Notes: a model not told the origin generated them from the letters alone. DNA of 54,943 bases from a bacterium (GCA_030425545.1 JAUIAC010000006.1:1-54943); one strand, 5' to 3'. Numbered from the stretch's first letter, positions 8,201-17,247 are shown. Made by a program: numbers and translations.

Positions 8201-9322
8201 CTTGCTGCAGCCGTCGCCGCTGAACAGGTTGCTGTCGTCGCAGGCTTCGGCCTGGCTCTTGACGCCGTCGCCGCAGCCCGGGATGGCGTCCGGCTCGCAG
8301 GCGTCGCCCACGTCGTTGCCGTCCTGGTCGGTCTGGGTCGGGTTGGGCACGTTGGGGCAGTTGTCCTTGTCGTCGACGACGCCGTCCTTGTCCGCGTCCT
8401 TGGCGTCGCAGCCGCCGTTGGCAGCGCCCGGCGTGCCCGCGTCACCCGAGGGCAGCTCGGCGGTCGCGGCACACCAGGCGGTGCTCACGTCGTTGTCTTT
8501 GGCCGTGCTCTGGTCTTTGGACAGCTGCATCGCCTTGCCGCTGAGCGAGGGCCAGCCCTTGCTCTTGTCCCACAGGACGCGGTCCACCTCGACGCCGTTG
8601 CTCTCGAGCACCAGCGCGTCGAGCGAGTTGGCCAGGTTGATCTCGCTGCCGTACGCGTGGTCGACCTTGGCGCCACCGTTGACGCTCATGTCCGCGTTGC
8701 GGCCGAACACGAAGTAGGCGCCGGCGGCCACCTTCACGGTCGCGCCGGCGCCGCCGTCTCCCTTCACCACGTACTTGTCGTTCTTGTCGTCGCGGATCAC
8801 GACGCCGGTGAGGTCGACCTCAGCGCCGCTGTCATTGCGCACCTCGAACCACTCGCCGTCACTGTCGGAGAGCTTGCCCTTGCCGTAGGGGTTGTAGTGG
8901 ATCTCGGTGATCACCAGGTCGCCTGCCTTGAGGTCCGGGCCGGGCACCCGGGTGCTGGTGTCGCCGCCGCTGTCTCCCCCCCCGTCCGTGGCGTCGCTAC
9001 ACAGGTCCTGACTGCCGGTGCAGATGCCGCCGTTGCAGCGGTCTCCGCCGGTGCACGGGTCGCCGTCGTCGCAGGTGGCCTTGTTCTGCGGGTGGGTGCA
9101 CGCCCCCTGCTCGCAGAAGTCGTCCGTGCAGGGGTCGTTGTCGTCGCAGGCGGCGCTGTCACTGCACTCGCCGCTGTCGAAGAGCACGGTGCCGTCGGAG
9201 CCCGCGTCGGTGGGCAGGCCGCCAGCGTCGTTGCCAGGCGCGTCTTCGGTGCCACACCCCACTGCGCCGAGGAGCAAGGCCGCTGAGAGGGCGAGAACAC
9301 GGGCTTTCGGAAGGACGAACAT
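5243..9322 (-). CDS. Giant lipoprotein with five lamin-tail domains, Myxococcus Cys-rich repeats and thrombospondin type-3 repeats
   Basis: A 1359-residue secreted lipoprotein. The N-terminus is a lipoprotein signal peptide ending LLGAVGC (Cys23). A Cys/Asp-rich segment (about 50-110) precedes five lamin-tail domains, each opening with a variant of the motif VITE(I/L)...GEWxE(V/I/L)xN. Between them lie four Myxococcus-type disulfide repeats, of the pattern CGxG...ACDDGN...GDGC...C, and runs of thrombospondin type-3 Ca-binding repeats such as DxDxDGxGDAC. Lamin-tail domains in secreted bacterial proteins are usually found with nucleases or adhesins; no enzymatic domain is visible here, so an adhesive or structural surface role is likely. 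The last 35 residues are basic and Trp-rich. ATG 9322 starts the signal peptide. It is divergent from the TPR gene. Confidence 0.85.
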   Translation of the reverse strand: MFVLPKARVLALSAALLLGAVGCGTEDAPGNDAGGLPTDAGSDGTVLFDSGECSDSAACDDNDPCTDDFCEQGACTHPQNKATCDDGDPCTGGDRCNGGICTGSQDLCSDATDGGGDSGGDTSTRVPGPDLKAGDLVITEIHYNPYGKGKLSDSDGEWFEVRNDSGAEVDLTGVVIRDDKNDKYVVKGDGGAGATVKVAAGAYFVFGRNADMSVNGGAKVDHAYGSEINLANSLDALVLESNGVEVDRVLWDKSKGWPSLSGKAMQLSKDQSTAKDNDVSTAWCAATAELPSGDAGTPGAANGGCDAKDADKDGVVDDKDNCPNVPNPTQTDQDGNDVGDACEPDAIPGCGDGVKSQAEACDDSNLFSGDGCSKYCQIEAELAEGSLVITEVLPNPATVSDDNGEWLEVYNPGDTDVTINGLRVQVGTDKPFWKPVTGLQPVVVKAKGYAVLGAKLDPKVNGGAPVDAAYGKLTIGNSKTTLSLVSFHKAKDGTNNNSLVVVDTMAWDKTWKISAGVSLSLDPTQTSAKANDGQTYWCRGQSVFGDGDLGSPGQANPSCAGWTLDDDNDKIPDGVDNCVSVKNKFQDDSDKDGVGDACDNCPQKGNADQKDGNSDGIGDACEKVYCGNGVKDGGEACDDGNALPGDGCSPGCNPETPLKAGELVVTELMVDTTAVNDDVGEWIEVYNPTDKTLDLNGVELRRGSKVHVINAGTAKVELGAKAYAVLGINADKTKNGGVVMAYGYSSTTLPNTKGTLQLVWGETVIDEVVYVSGAGGWPKFKTGYSAQLSGSMLSATGNDEGAAWCKSKTTFGAGDFGSPGQPNAVCPPDKDFDEAPDATDNCPNKANSSQSDSDKDGIGNACDNCPTKANKDQLDSDNDGVGDACTKEPKATCGDKKVELDEACDDGNTVGGDGCSAACTVEPAKLAAGALVITELMSNPKAVSDSKGEWIEIYNPGTADVNLEGYMLADEVTVTGHVIYGDGSGIIVPAGDYVVLASDASKTDNGGLLASGTWSGFGLSNGGDTVALMNPDGTVIDQVTYADGKAGWPAAEAGVAWHLDPAKLNAKDNDAGASWCVATTTYGKGDKGTPGNASVGCAKTPAPVCGNGKQEKGEECDDGNTKDGDGCTSKCAYEVVSPAQTGEVVITEILFDPKATSDASGEWLELTNPGDKAVDITGWQLEDKDKGGVPIKPASGSVVVPAKGRIVLAIKADTKVNGGVTAAWAYGSSIALSNSSSGGRIALLKADGTLVDEVKYQTTAGKFGWPGKVSGVAIQLSPKFVTATGNDAGTAWCLASKVFGAGDKGTPGAENDASCGPAAPPPPAFSAEMPSWRGEPWAQRELKQRVWRWFQAQPWAVRR

Positions 9323-9591
9323 GAAGGCTCCGACGGGGCAGGGCCGCAGGTGCGGTCCGCGGATGTGCGGCCGCTGCAGGAGGGCCGCAAAGCGTTGGTG
9401 GGGCGCCAGGGACGGCTGTAGGCCGACGCACGGACCCCGGCAGGGTTTCTACCAGACGCCGCGTGGGGTCGTCACATACCCCCTCGGGGACGCGACGCCA
9501 CACCGAAGCCCCGGGAGGTGCATCTCGCCTTTGGATTGACCGCGGACCGCTGCGCAGCGACCCTGCCCTCGGTCTCGCTCAGGAGCACGTC

Positions 9592-10497
9592 ATGCGCACA
9601 GCCCCCACCCGACTCTCCCAACTCGCGACGGTCTGCGTCGCCGCGGCGCTGTGCATGCCGAGCGCCTCGGCCAGCAAGGCGCCCCAGCGCGGGCAGACCG
9701 CCGAAGACGCCTTCCGCGAGGGGGTCTCCGCGCTCGGCGAGGGCAAGAGCGACGTCGCCGCCCGTCACTTTCAGCGGTGCGTCGAGCTCAAGCCCGACCT
9801 CAAGGAGTGCTGGTACAACCTCGGCCTCGCTTACGGCCGTCGTCGCGCCTTCGCGCAGGAGGCGGGCGCCTACGCCGAGGCGGTCAAGCTCGACCCGAAC
9901 TACGCCAAGGCGCACTTCAACCTGGCCGTCGTGCTCGAGGATCTCGGCAAGCAGAACGAGGCGCTGCAGCACTACGAGCGCGCGGCGGCCGCAGACCCGA
10001 AGGCGCAGGACGCGGTGCTCAACCGGGCCATGCTCCTGTTGCGCATGAAGCGGGTCGACGCGGCCATCGCGGCCTTTGAGGCGGCCACGCGGGTGAAGGC
10101 TGACAACCCGGAGGCGTGGTTCGACCTGGCGCAGGCGCGAGAGATCAAGGCAGACAAGCTCGAGGAGCCCGCGCGCACCAAGGGGCTGCGTCGGGCGGTG
10201 CAGACGTATTATAAGTGTCTCCACCACGACGCGAAGCATCACCGCGCCTACTACAACATCGGCGTGGTCCACCATCGGCTGAAGGACTACGTGTCCGAGA
10301 TCGCGGCCTATGAGAAGGCGCTGGCGCTCAACGCGACCTACACCCCGGCGCTCTACAACATGGCGTTTGCGCTGCGCGACAAGGGTGACAAGGCGGCGGC
10401 GAAGCTGGCCTTCGAGCGCTACCTCAAGGTCGCCGGCCCTCGCAAGGCCGAGAAGCGCTTCGTCGCCGCGGCCAAGGCGGAGCTGTCGCGGCTCTAG
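9592..10497 (+). CDS. Secreted tetratricopeptide-repeat protein
   Basis: The product is 301 residues with an N-terminal signal peptide (hydrophobic core near residues 10-24, likely cleaved after ASA). From about residue 35 it consists of tandem TPR units with the expected spacing of Trp/Tyr, Gly, Ala and Pro residues (for example CWYNLGLAYGRR and AHFNLAVVLEDLG), at least six in number. TPR arrays mediate protein-protein contacts; the partner is unknown. ATG 9592 has AGGAG 6 bases upstream. The stop codon TAG (10495-10497) lies inside a copy of a repeat motif, CTAGCAGAC, described separately. Confidence 0.8.
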   Translation: MRTAPTRLSQLATVCVAAALCMPSASASKAPQRGQTAEDAFREGVSALGEGKSDVAARHFQRCVELKPDLKECWYNLGLAYGRRRAFAQEAGAYAEAVKLDPNYAKAHFNLAVVLEDLGKQNEALQHYERAAAADPKAQDAVLNRAMLLLRMKRVDAAIAAFEAATRVKADNPEAWFDLAQAREIKADKLEEPARTKGLRRAVQTYYKCLHHDAKHHRAYYNIGVVHHRLKDYVSEIAAYEKALALNATYTPALYNMAFALRDKGDKAAAKLAFERYLKVAGPRKAEKRFVAAAKAELSRL

Positions 10498-10519
10498 CAG
10501 ACACCAGCAGACTGCGGCG
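10494..10519 (+). repeat. Two arms of a dispersed repeat at the 3' end of the TPR gene
   Basis: CTAGCAGAC (10494-10502) is followed after three bases by AGCAGACTGCGGCG (10506-10519). The latter is identical over 14 bases to the complement of 45514-45527 in the palindromic element 35 kb away. The TAG stop of the TPR gene is part of the first copy. A terminator-like or mobile palindromic unit degraded to single arms is one explanation. Confidence 0.6.
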
Positions 10520-10575
10520 TCGCTCCCGAGGCCGCACCGCCGCGTCTCCATCCCCAGCCAGGCCGCCCACACTCC

Positions 10576-11289
10576 ATGACGCACCCCATCGCCCTCCGTC
10601 TGGACGCTGTCCGTCGCGACGTCGACGCCGCCACGCTCGACGCTGGCCGCGCCGCTGGCTCGGTGCGGCTCATCGCGGTCAGCAAGGGGCACCCGCCCGA
10701 CGCCATCCGCGCCGCGTTCGCCGCCGGTCAGCGCGACTTCGGCGAGAGCTACGCCCGCGAGTTTCGCGACAAGCGGGCGGCGCTCAGCGATCTGGGCGAC
10801 CTCCGCTGGCACTTCATCGGTCACCTGCAGCGCAACAAGATGAAGTGGGTCGTCGGCCACGTCGCCCTGCATCACGCCGTGGACGACATGGCCGGGCTGG
10901 ACGAGCTGACGCGGCGCGCGTGGTCCCAGGAGCTGGTGCAGGACGTGCTGCTGCAGGTCAACCTCGCGGGAGAGGCCAGCAAGCGCGGCTGCACGCCGGC
11001 CGAGATCCCCGTGTTCGCGCAGGTGCTCCTGCGATCGCCGGGTCTCCGCTGGCGCGGGCTGATGACCCTGCCTCCCGCAGCGGACGATCCGAGCCCCTGG
11101 TTTGCCCAGCTGGCCGAGTGGCAGACGCGGCTACGGGCAGAGCACCGTGCGGCGCTCGCCGAGCAAGGGAGCGACCTGGACGTGCTGTCGATGGGCATGT
11201 CCGGAGACTACCGCGCCGCGATCGCCGCTGGCGCGACCCACGTCCGCGTCGGGACCGCGATTTTCGGGCCTCGGTCCTACAAACCCTAG
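10576..11289 (+). CDS. yggS: PLP homeostasis protein, YggS/PROSC family
   Basis: A 237-residue cytoplasmic pyridoxal-phosphate-binding protein of the alanine-racemase N-terminal-fold family, believed to buffer or deliver PLP rather than catalyse. The PLP lysine is Lys37 in the motif AVSKGHP. Other family signatures are FGESY (near residue 56), WHFIGHLQRNK (near 76-86), QVNLAGEASKRG (near 128-139), LMTLPP and the phosphate-binding LSMGMSGDYRAAI close to the C-terminus. Length fits the family. ATG 10576 lies 78 bases after the TPR gene. Confidence 0.93.
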   Translation: MTHPIALRLDAVRRDVDAATLDAGRAAGSVRLIAVSKGHPPDAIRAAFAAGQRDFGESYAREFRDKRAALSDLGDLRWHFIGHLQRNKMKWVVGHVALHHAVDDMAGLDELTRRAWSQELVQDVLLQVNLAGEASKRGCTPAEIPVFAQVLLRSPGLRWRGLMTLPPAADDPSPWFAQLAEWQTRLRAEHRAALAEQGSDLDVLSMGMSGDYRAAIAAGATHVRVGTAIFGPRSYKP

Positions 11290-11468
11290 CGCGGGGCTTC
11301 GCCCGCTCTGGGGGCGTCGGCGCGCCATACCTGCTTGTAAACACAGCCTGAAACGCGCCTCCAGGACACCGATCGGGCCCCACGCGTCGCCTTGACGCGG
11401 CCGCATCGGTGGCGCTACCTCCGAGGCAGCCGCTGCCGGCTGTGAAGCGGAAGGTCACGGAGGATCCC

Positions 11469-12287
11469 ATGGGCGAGCAATGCTACGTGAACCCCGCGGC
11501 GAGGGACGGGGAGCTCGTCCACGAGTACGGCCCCAACGTGCACCTCATCGCCGATCCGCTGGCGCTGACCTGGCTGAGCCGCCTGAGCCACCCGAGCTGT
11601 GTGCAGCCGGAGGTCAACCGCATCGTGACGCTGCTGTATCGCGGCCTGGTGCGCGAGGTCATCAACCGCGAGTTTCCGCGCAAGATCGTGCGTACAGAGA
11701 CGCGCATGCGGCCGCTCACGGAGCACGGCTACTACGAAGGCGAGGTCGTCGACCCGGACGTGGACGTCACATCCGTGGACATCGCCCGCGCCGGGATCCT
11801 GCCGTCGATGGTGTGCTTCGAGGCGCTCTGCGAGATCCTCTCCCCCGGCCGGGTGCGTCAGGACCACATCCTCATGAACCGGGTGACAGACGCTGAAGAC
11901 CACGTCACCGGCGCGGCCACCCACGGACGCAAGATCGCCGGCCCCATCGCCGGGCGCTTCCTGCTCTTCCCCGACCCCATGGGCGCGACCGGCGGCTCCC
12001 TCACCGAAGCCATCACGTTCTACCGGGAGCGGCTCGACGGCGCCCCGCGCCACTGCTTCGCGCTCAACCTCATCGTGACGCCCGAGTACGTGCGCAAGCT
12101 GACCTCGGCCTTCCCAGAGGGCGTGAGCATCTACGCCTACCGGCTCGACCGGGGCCTGAGCACCGAGCGGGCGCTCGCGGCGCGACCCGGCGCGTTTCCA
12201 GACGACGAGCGCGGGCTCAACGACATCCAGTACATCGTCCCAGGCGCAGGCGGCATGGGCGAGGTGATGAACAACGCGCTCTCCTGA
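11469..12287 (+). CDS. upp: Uracil phosphoribosyltransferase family protein
   Basis: It probably converts uracil and PRPP to UMP in pyrimidine salvage. The product is 272 residues, some 60 longer than the bacterial enzyme, the extra length mostly at the N-terminus and in the loop before the last helix. The PRPP loop reads DPMGATGGS starting at Asp169, and the C-terminal uracil site resembles the GLxDxxxxxPGxGxxG pattern (GLNDIQYIVPGAGGMGE). The start at ATG 11469 is chosen because GGAGG precedes it by 5 bases. It is followed after 15 bases by hpt, making a purine/pyrimidine salvage pair. The longer form resembles eukaryote-like UPRTases, so exact specificity is less sure. Confidence 0.8.
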   Translation: MGEQCYVNPAARDGELVHEYGPNVHLIADPLALTWLSRLSHPSCVQPEVNRIVTLLYRGLVREVINREFPRKIVRTETRMRPLTEHGYYEGEVVDPDVDVTSVDIARAGILPSMVCFEALCEILSPGRVRQDHILMNRVTDAEDHVTGAATHGRKIAGPIAGRFLLFPDPMGATGGSLTEAITFYRERLDGAPRHCFALNLIVTPEYVRKLTSAFPEGVSIYAYRLDRGLSTERALAARPGAFPDDERGLNDIQYIVPGAGGMGEVMNNALS

Positions 12288-12302
12288 GCAGTGAGGTGAC
12301 CC

Positions 12303-12878
12303 ATGGCCGACTCCAACGCCGACTCCGCAGCCTCGTCCGCCCTCATCGAGCGCATCGAGCCCTACCTGGAGGCCGACAAGATCCAGGCCCGCACCGCGGA
12401 GCTGGGCGCCGCGCTGAGCGCTGAGCTGCCGCAGGACTCGCCGACCGTGTTCGTCTGCGTGCTCAACGGCTCGTTCATGTTCTACGCAGATCTGCTCAAG
12501 CACATCACCACACCCACCAACACGGCCTTCCTCGCCGTGTCGAGCTATGAGGGCGGCACCAAGAGCTCAGGGGCGGTGCGGCTCACACTCGACCTCACCA
12601 TCGACATCGCGCACCGCGACGTCGTCATCGTCGAGGACATCGTCGACACCGGGCTGACCATGAGCTACCTGCTCGAGAGCCTGCGATCGCGCAAGCCGCG
12701 CTCCCTGCGCGTGTGCACGCTGCTTCACAAGCCCGCGCGCAAGAAGATCGACGTGCCCATCGACCACTGCGGCTTCACCATCGACGACGTGTTCGTGGTC
12801 GGCTACGGGCTCGACTACGACCAGCGCTACCGCGACCTGCCCTTCATCGGGGTCATGCACTTCGACCCGCCCGCCTAG
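12303..12878 (+). CDS. hpt: Hypoxanthine phosphoribosyltransferase
   Basis: It transfers phosphoribose from PRPP to hypoxanthine or guanine for purine salvage in the cytoplasm. Length (191 residues) is typical. The PRPP-binding signature VVIVEDIVDTGLT runs over residues 107-119 with Glu111, Asp112 and Asp115. The flexible-loop region SSYEGGTKSSG (80-90) and the base-binding region VGYGLDYDQRYRDLPFIGV near the C-terminus are intact. It overlaps nothing but sits between upp and a metallo-hydrolase gene with gaps of 15 and 10 bases, so the three are probably one operon. Confidence 0.95.
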   Translation: MADSNADSAASSALIERIEPYLEADKIQARTAELGAALSAELPQDSPTVFVCVLNGSFMFYADLLKHITTPTNTAFLAVSSYEGGTKSSGAVRLTLDLTIDIAHRDVVIVEDIVDTGLTMSYLLESLRSRKPRSLRVCTLLHKPARKKIDVPIDHCGFTIDDVFVVGYGLDYDQRYRDLPFIGVMHFDPPA

Positions 12879-12888
12879 GGCCGCTGAC

Positions 12889-13524
12889 GTGAAGCTCACC
12901 TTCCTCGGCCACGCGGCCTTCGCTCTCGAAGCAGGCGGCACGCGCATCTGCCTCGACCCGCACGCGCCCGGCGTGTTGGGCGGCCGCTTTCAGCTGCCTG
13001 CGATCGTCGGCCCCTTCGACGCCATCGTCGCGACCCACCGGCACGAAGACCACCTCGCCTGGCGACCCCAGCTGGGCACCGATCGGGTCGTCGACACGGA
13101 CTCCCAGGTGGGCGACGTCGCCGTGCGCTTTCGCGCTGTCCCGCACGACGCGGTCCACGGGGCGGCCATGGGGTGGGTGCGCATGGCGTCGCTCACCGCC
13201 GAGGGCCTCCGCGTCGTCCACGCGGGCGACGTGGGAAGTTGGACGGAAGCTGACGTCGCCTGGCTGCGTGGGACCGACGTGCTGCTGCTCCCCGTGGGCG
13301 GCACCTACACCCTGGACGGCCCGGGGGCCGCCGCCCTGTGCGCACGGGTGCGACCTCGCTGCGTCGTGCCCATGCACGCCCAGGACCCACGCGTCGATCT
13401 GCCCCTGCACCCGGTGGCGCCCTTCTTGGACGCGCTGGCCTGGCCGGTGGCTGAGGCGTCAGAGCTCCGACTCCCGAGCGACCTCCCAACCGCGCCGACG
13501 GCCCTCGTCCTCAGCGCGCCCTGA
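12889..13524 (+). CDS. Metallo-beta-lactamase-fold hydrolase (UPF0173/UlaG-like)
   Basis: A 211-residue cytoplasmic MBL-fold protein. The zinc-binding motif is HRHEDH at residues 50-55 (His50, His52, Asp54, His55). Further ligands are likely His150-region residues of VHAGD and the late His in VPMHAQD. The short N-terminus MKLTFLGHAAFAL is typical of UPF0173 and lactonase-like members. The substrate is unknown. The start is GTG at 12889, 10 bases after hpt. A T6 tract follows the stop at about 13553 but the hairpin before it is weak. Confidence 0.8.
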   Translation: MKLTFLGHAAFALEAGGTRICLDPHAPGVLGGRFQLPAIVGPFDAIVATHRHEDHLAWRPQLGTDRVVDTDSQVGDVAVRFRAVPHDAVHGAAMGWVRMASLTAEGLRVVHAGDVGSWTEADVAWLRGTDVLLLPVGGTYTLDGPGAAALCARVRPRCVVPMHAQDPRVDLPLHPVAPFLDALAWPVAEASELRLPSDLPTAPTALVLSAP

Positions 13525-13781
13525 CGAGGGTCCGAGACCTGCCTGCGCGCCGGTTTTTTCGCCTCCAATGCCGCTCCGTGAGATCGCCCCTCTCGCCCCC
13601 GCCCACGGCCGAGATCGACCGTCGATCCAGTCGCCAGGGAGAATCCATCGCCGCGCAGGTCCCACACGCCAACACAAACAATCCGCACGGTTACAGTGGC
13701 CAGGCGGTCAATTCCAGACCTGCCGGCGCCCCGCACACGAGAAACCTGCCCGACCTTGGGCGATTCCACCCGGCTTAGTCC
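13525..13781. other. Non-coding gap upstream of the str operon
   Basis: About 260 bases with no convincing gene on either strand. A T6 run at about 13553-13558 follows a weak GC-rich inverted region after the MBL-fold gene and might act as its terminator. Otherwise I see nothing specific. Confidence 0.4.
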
Positions 13782-13810
13782 TTGACATGCCCTTGTACAT
13801 CCAGCATAAC
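13782..13810 (+). promoter_or_regulatory. Strong sigma-70 promoter of the str-S10-spc-alpha supercluster
   Basis: TTGACA (13782-13787, perfect consensus) and CATAAC (13805-13810, 4 of 6) with a 17-base spacer. This is the best promoter in front of rpsL. Transcription would start near 13817, leaving a leader of about 300 bases. Confidence 0.7.
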
Positions 13811-14116
13811 GCGCGCCCCGCAGCCGGCCAGCAAGCCAGCTGCTTCCCGCCGAAGCCGAGGAGCCTCGCTCCTCAGGGCCACAAGCCCACAGCTCGGGCC
13901 GGATCGCGATGGTCGGTAAGTGCCTCAGGGCAAACTGCCGACCGCGGGTTGACCCATACGGTGATGGGCCAGCACGCGAACGCAACCCGGGGAACCACCG
14001 AAGACAACGTTGACCGCCTCCCTGGCGGCAAAGCTGCGGTTCACCCCGTGGCGACTGCCCTCGGGCAGTGAGCAGGCCGCCGCGCACGACGCGGCTGCAA
14101 ATGGAGCAGGTAGCCC
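13811..14116 (+). promoter_or_regulatory. Long rpsL leader with hairpins
   Basis: This 5' leader has no convincing ORF. It contains a 7-bp hairpin GAGGAGC/GCTCCTC (13858-13874, 3-base loop) and a 5-bp hairpin CCGCC/GGCGG (14014-14028). A leader this long before a ribosomal operon suggests transcript-level control, for example autoregulation, but I recognise no named motif. Confidence 0.4.
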
Positions 14117-14494
14117 ATGCCGACAATCAACCAGCTGGTCCGCAACCGCCGTAAGGCCAAGCGCAAGAAGAGCACCGCGCCCGCGCTGCAGAACTGCCCG
14201 CAGAAGCGTGGTGTGTGCACGCGCGTCTACACGACGACCCCGAAGAAGCCGAACTCGGCCCTTCGCAAGGTCGCCCGTGTGCGCCTGTCCAACGGGATTG
14301 AGGTCACGTCCTACATCCCGGGCGTGGGCCACAACCTGCAGGAGCACAGCATCGTGCTCATCCGCGGTGGACGTGTGAAGGACCTCCCGGGTGTCCGCTA
14401 CCACATCATCCGCGGCACGCTCGACGCCACCGGCGTCTCGGGCCGGAACCGGAGCCGTAGCAAGTACGGCGCCAAGAAGCCGAAGCAGAAGTAG
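14117..14494 (+). CDS. rpsL: Ribosomal protein uS12
   Basis: A 125-residue small-subunit protein at the decoding centre, where streptomycin resistance arises. It begins MPTINQLVR and holds the universal stretches [17 protein letters not shown] and [11 protein letters not shown]. The C-terminus [11 protein letters not shown] is typical. It is the first gene of the cluster and is followed after 98 bases by rpsG. Confidence 0.98.
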   Translation: MPTINQLVRNRRKAKRKKSTAPALQNCPQKRGVCTRVYTTTPKKPNSALRKVARVRLSNGIEVTSYIPGVGHNLQEHSIVLIRGGRVKDLPGVRYHIIRGTLDATGVSGRNRSRSKYGAKKPKQK

Positions 14495-14516
14495 CCCAGC
14501 TACCCGCCAAACGACC

Positions 14517-14572
14517 CCGCGGCCCACGCCGCGGCCCGCACGACACGTCGTGCGACAGAGGGGCTCCGCCCC
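14517..14572 (+). promoter_or_regulatory. Three consecutive hairpins between rpsL and rpsG
   Basis: CCGCGG/CCGCGG (14517-14534), GCACGAC/GTCGTGC (14538-14553) and GGGGC/GCCCC (14560-14572) follow one another in the 98-base gap. There is no T tract. They could stabilise the upstream mRNA end or serve as a uS7 binding target as in the E. coli rpsL-rpsG spacer, though I cannot match the E. coli structure. Confidence 0.45.
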
Positions 14573-14592
14573 GACCTGTTTAGGAGACCGAC

Positions 14593-15063
14593 ATGCCACG
14601 CCGTCGCCAAGTTCCGAAGCGCCCTGTCCTGCCTGATCCCAAGTACGGCGATCGGCTGGTCACCAAGTTCACCAACTGCCTCATGCAGGACGGCAAGAAG
14701 TCCACCGCTGAGAAGCTGATGTACGAGGCGCTCTCCAAGGTCGAGAGCCGCGCGAAGGAAGACCCGGTCAAGGTCCTGCACCGCGCCATCGAGAACGTCC
14801 GCCCCGCGGTCGAGGTCAAGTCTCGCCGCGTCGGTGGCTCGACGTACCAGGTGCCGGTCGAGGTTCGCCCCGAGCGCCGCACCGCACTGGCCCTGCGCTG
14901 GCTCATCAGCTTCTCCCGCAAGCGTGGCGAGAAGGGCATGGGCGAGAAGCTCGCCAACGAGCTGCTCGAGGCAGCGATGAACCGTGGCGCCGCCGTGAAG
15001 CGCCGCGAGGACACGCACCGCATGGCTGAGGCCAACAAGGCCTTCGCCCACTACCGCTGGTAG
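14593..15063 (+). CDS. rpsG: Ribosomal protein uS7
   Basis: A 156-residue 16S-binding assembly protein of the small-subunit head. [20 protein letters not shown], the N-terminal arm, and the central [16 protein letters not shown] are family hallmarks. AGGAG lies upstream of ATG 14593. In enterobacteria this is the translational repressor of the str operon. Confidence 0.98.
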   Translation: MPRRRQVPKRPVLPDPKYGDRLVTKFTNCLMQDGKKSTAEKLMYEALSKVESRAKEDPVKVLHRAIENVRPAVEVKSRRVGGSTYQVPVEVRPERRTALALRWLISFSRKRGEKGMGEKLANELLEAAMNRGAAVKRREDTHRMAEANKAFAHYRW

Positions 15064-15165
15064 TCAACGCGAAGCAGGCATCCGCGACGTCACGGTGACG
15101 TCGCGCCCGACCGACGCAGTCCAACGCCTGCGTACAGCGCTCAAGCGCGCACCTCGGAGACCATC

Positions 15166-17247
15166 GTGGCACGCACCATCCCGCTCGAGACGATCCGCAA
15201 CATCGGCATCATGGCGCACATCGACGCCGGCAAGACGACGACCACCGAGCGCATCCTGTACTACACGGGCCGCTCGCATAAGATCGGCGAGGTGCACGAC
15301 GGCGCTGCGACCATGGACTTCATGGAGCAGGAGCAGGAGCGCGGGATCACGATCACGTCGGCCGCCACTCAGTGCGAGTGGAAGGGCACGACCATCAACA
15401 TCATCGACACCCCCGGCCACGTCGACTTCACGGTCGAGGTGGAGCGCGCCCTCCGCGTGCTCGACGGCGCTGTCGCGGTGTTCTGCGCGGTGGGCGGCGT
15501 CGAGCCGCAGTCCGAGACGGTGTGGCGTCAGGCCAACACCTACGGCGTCCCGCGCATCGGCTTCGTCAACAAGATGGACCGCATCGGCGCCGACTTCCTC
15601 AACGTCGTCGGCCAGGTCAAGGACCGCCTCGGCGCGAAGCCCGTGCCGATGCAGCTGCCCATCGGCGCCTACGACACCTTCACCGGCGTCGTCGACCTCA
15701 TCAGCAACCGCGCGATCATCTACAACGACGAGAGCAAGGGCGCCGAGTTCTCCTACGAGGACATCCCGGCCGACATGGCTGACGAGGTCGCCGCCTACCG
15801 CACCGAGCTCATCGAGATCGCCGCCGAGCAGGACGACGAGCTCATGAACAAGTACCTCGAGGGCGAGGAGCTCACCCCCGAGGAGATCGTCGAGGCCATC
15901 CGCATCGCCACGCTGTCGATGCAGATCGTGCCGATGTTCTGCGGCTCGGCCTTCAAGAACAAGGGCGTGCAGGAGCTGCTCGACGCGGTTCAGGCGCTGC
16001 TGCCCTCGCCGCTCGACGTGCCGCCGGTCGAAGGCTTCGCGCCCGACGACGAGGACGAGAAGCTCGTCCGCAAGGCCGACGACAAGGAGCCCTTCGCGGC
16101 CCTGGCGTTCAAGATCTGGTCGGACCCCTTCGTGGGCCACCTGACCTACATCCGCGTCTACTCCGGCTCGGCCGTGGTCGGCGACACCGTCAGCAACTCG
16201 AACAACGGCAAGAAGGAGCGCATCGGTCGCCTCATGAAGATGCACGCCGACAAGCGTGAGGACATCAAAGAGGTGTACGCCGGCGACATCGTCGCGGTCG
16301 CGGGTCTCAAGGACACCATCACCGGACACACGCTGTGTGACCGCCAGAACCCCGTGGTTCTGGAGTCGATGAACTTCCCCGAGCCCGTCATCAGCGTCGC
16401 CATCGAGCCCGACAACAAGACCGAGGAGCAGAAGCTCGGCAACGGCCTGGCCAAGCTGAGCCGCGAGGATCCCTCGTTCAACGTCAAGTCGGACGAGGAG
16501 ACCGGGCAGACCATCATCTCGGGCATGGGCGAGCTCCACCTCGAGGTCATCGTCGACCGCCTCAAGCGCGAGTTCAACGTGAACGCCCAGGTCGGCGCCC
16601 CGCAGGTGGCTTACCGCGAGACGATTCGTCAGGACTACGAGATCGACCACAAGTTCAGCAAGCAGACCGGTGGTCGTGGTCAGTACGCCCACGTGTCCCT
16701 GCGCCTCGAGCCGCAGGAGCCGGGCTTCGGCTACGAGTTCGTCGACGCCATCAAGGGTGGTGTGGTCCCGCGAGAGTACATCCCCGCGGTGGACAAGGGC
16801 ATCCAGGACGCCATGACGAGCGGCGTGCTCGCCGGCTTCCCGATGGTCGACATCAAGGCCACGCTCTACTTCGGCAGCTACCACGACGTCGACTCGAGTG
16901 AGATGGCGTTCCGGACCTGCGCGTCGATGGGCTTCAAGGAGGGCTGCCGCAAGGCCAAGCCTGTCCTGCTCGAGCCCATCTTCTCCATCGAGATCGTGAC
17001 CCCCGAAGACTACATGGGGGACGTCATCGGCGACCTCAACCGTCGTCGTGGGCGCATCAGCAACCTCGACGAGCGTAGCGGCTCCAAGGTCATCACCGGT
17101 GACGTTCCGCTCGGCGAGACCTTTGGCTACGCGACCGACCTGCGCTCCATGTCGCAGGGCCGCGCAACGTACACGATGCAGTTCTCGCACTACTCGCCCG
17201 CCCCTTCCTCGATCACGGACAACGTGATCAAGAAGCAGCAGGGTTAA
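15166..17247 (+). CDS. fusA: Elongation factor G
   Basis: A 693-residue translational GTPase catalysing ribosome translocation. The G1 loop AHIDAGKTT is at residues 17-25, followed by the switch regions RGITITSAA and DTPGHVDFT and the NKMD specificity motif. Domain IV and V features such as GRGQYAHV and [18 protein letters not shown] are present. The start is GTG at 15166. The usual tuf gene does not follow; rpsJ comes next after 29 bases. Confidence 0.98.
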   Translation: MARTIPLETIRNIGIMAHIDAGKTTTTERILYYTGRSHKIGEVHDGAATMDFMEQEQERGITITSAATQCEWKGTTINIIDTPGHVDFTVEVERALRVLDGAVAVFCAVGGVEPQSETVWRQANTYGVPRIGFVNKMDRIGADFLNVVGQVKDRLGAKPVPMQLPIGAYDTFTGVVDLISNRAIIYNDESKGAEFSYEDIPADMADEVAAYRTELIEIAAEQDDELMNKYLEGEELTPEEIVEAIRIATLSMQIVPMFCGSAFKNKGVQELLDAVQALLPSPLDVPPVEGFAPDDEDEKLVRKADDKEPFAALAFKIWSDPFVGHLTYIRVYSGSAVVGDTVSNSNNGKKERIGRLMKMHADKREDIKEVYAGDIVAVAGLKDTITGHTLCDRQNPVVLESMNFPEPVISVAIEPDNKTEEQKLGNGLAKLSREDPSFNVKSDEETGQTIISGMGELHLEVIVDRLKREFNVNAQVGAPQVAYRETIRQDYEIDHKFSKQTGGRGQYAHVSLRLEPQEPGFGYEFVDAIKGGVVPREYIPAVDKGIQDAMTSGVLAGFPMVDIKATLYFGSYHDVDSSEMAFRTCASMGFKEGCRKAKPVLLEPIFSIEIVTPEDYMGDVIGDLNRRRGRISNLDERSGSKVITGDVPLGETFGYATDLRSMSQGRATYTMQFSHYSPAPSSITDNVIKKQQG

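Noticed and set aside
7202..9286. Long plus-strand open frame of 694 codons opposite the lamin-tail gene
   Set aside because: GC-rich antisense shadow: low-complexity Val/Ala/Leu/Asp translation, no family, no start context.
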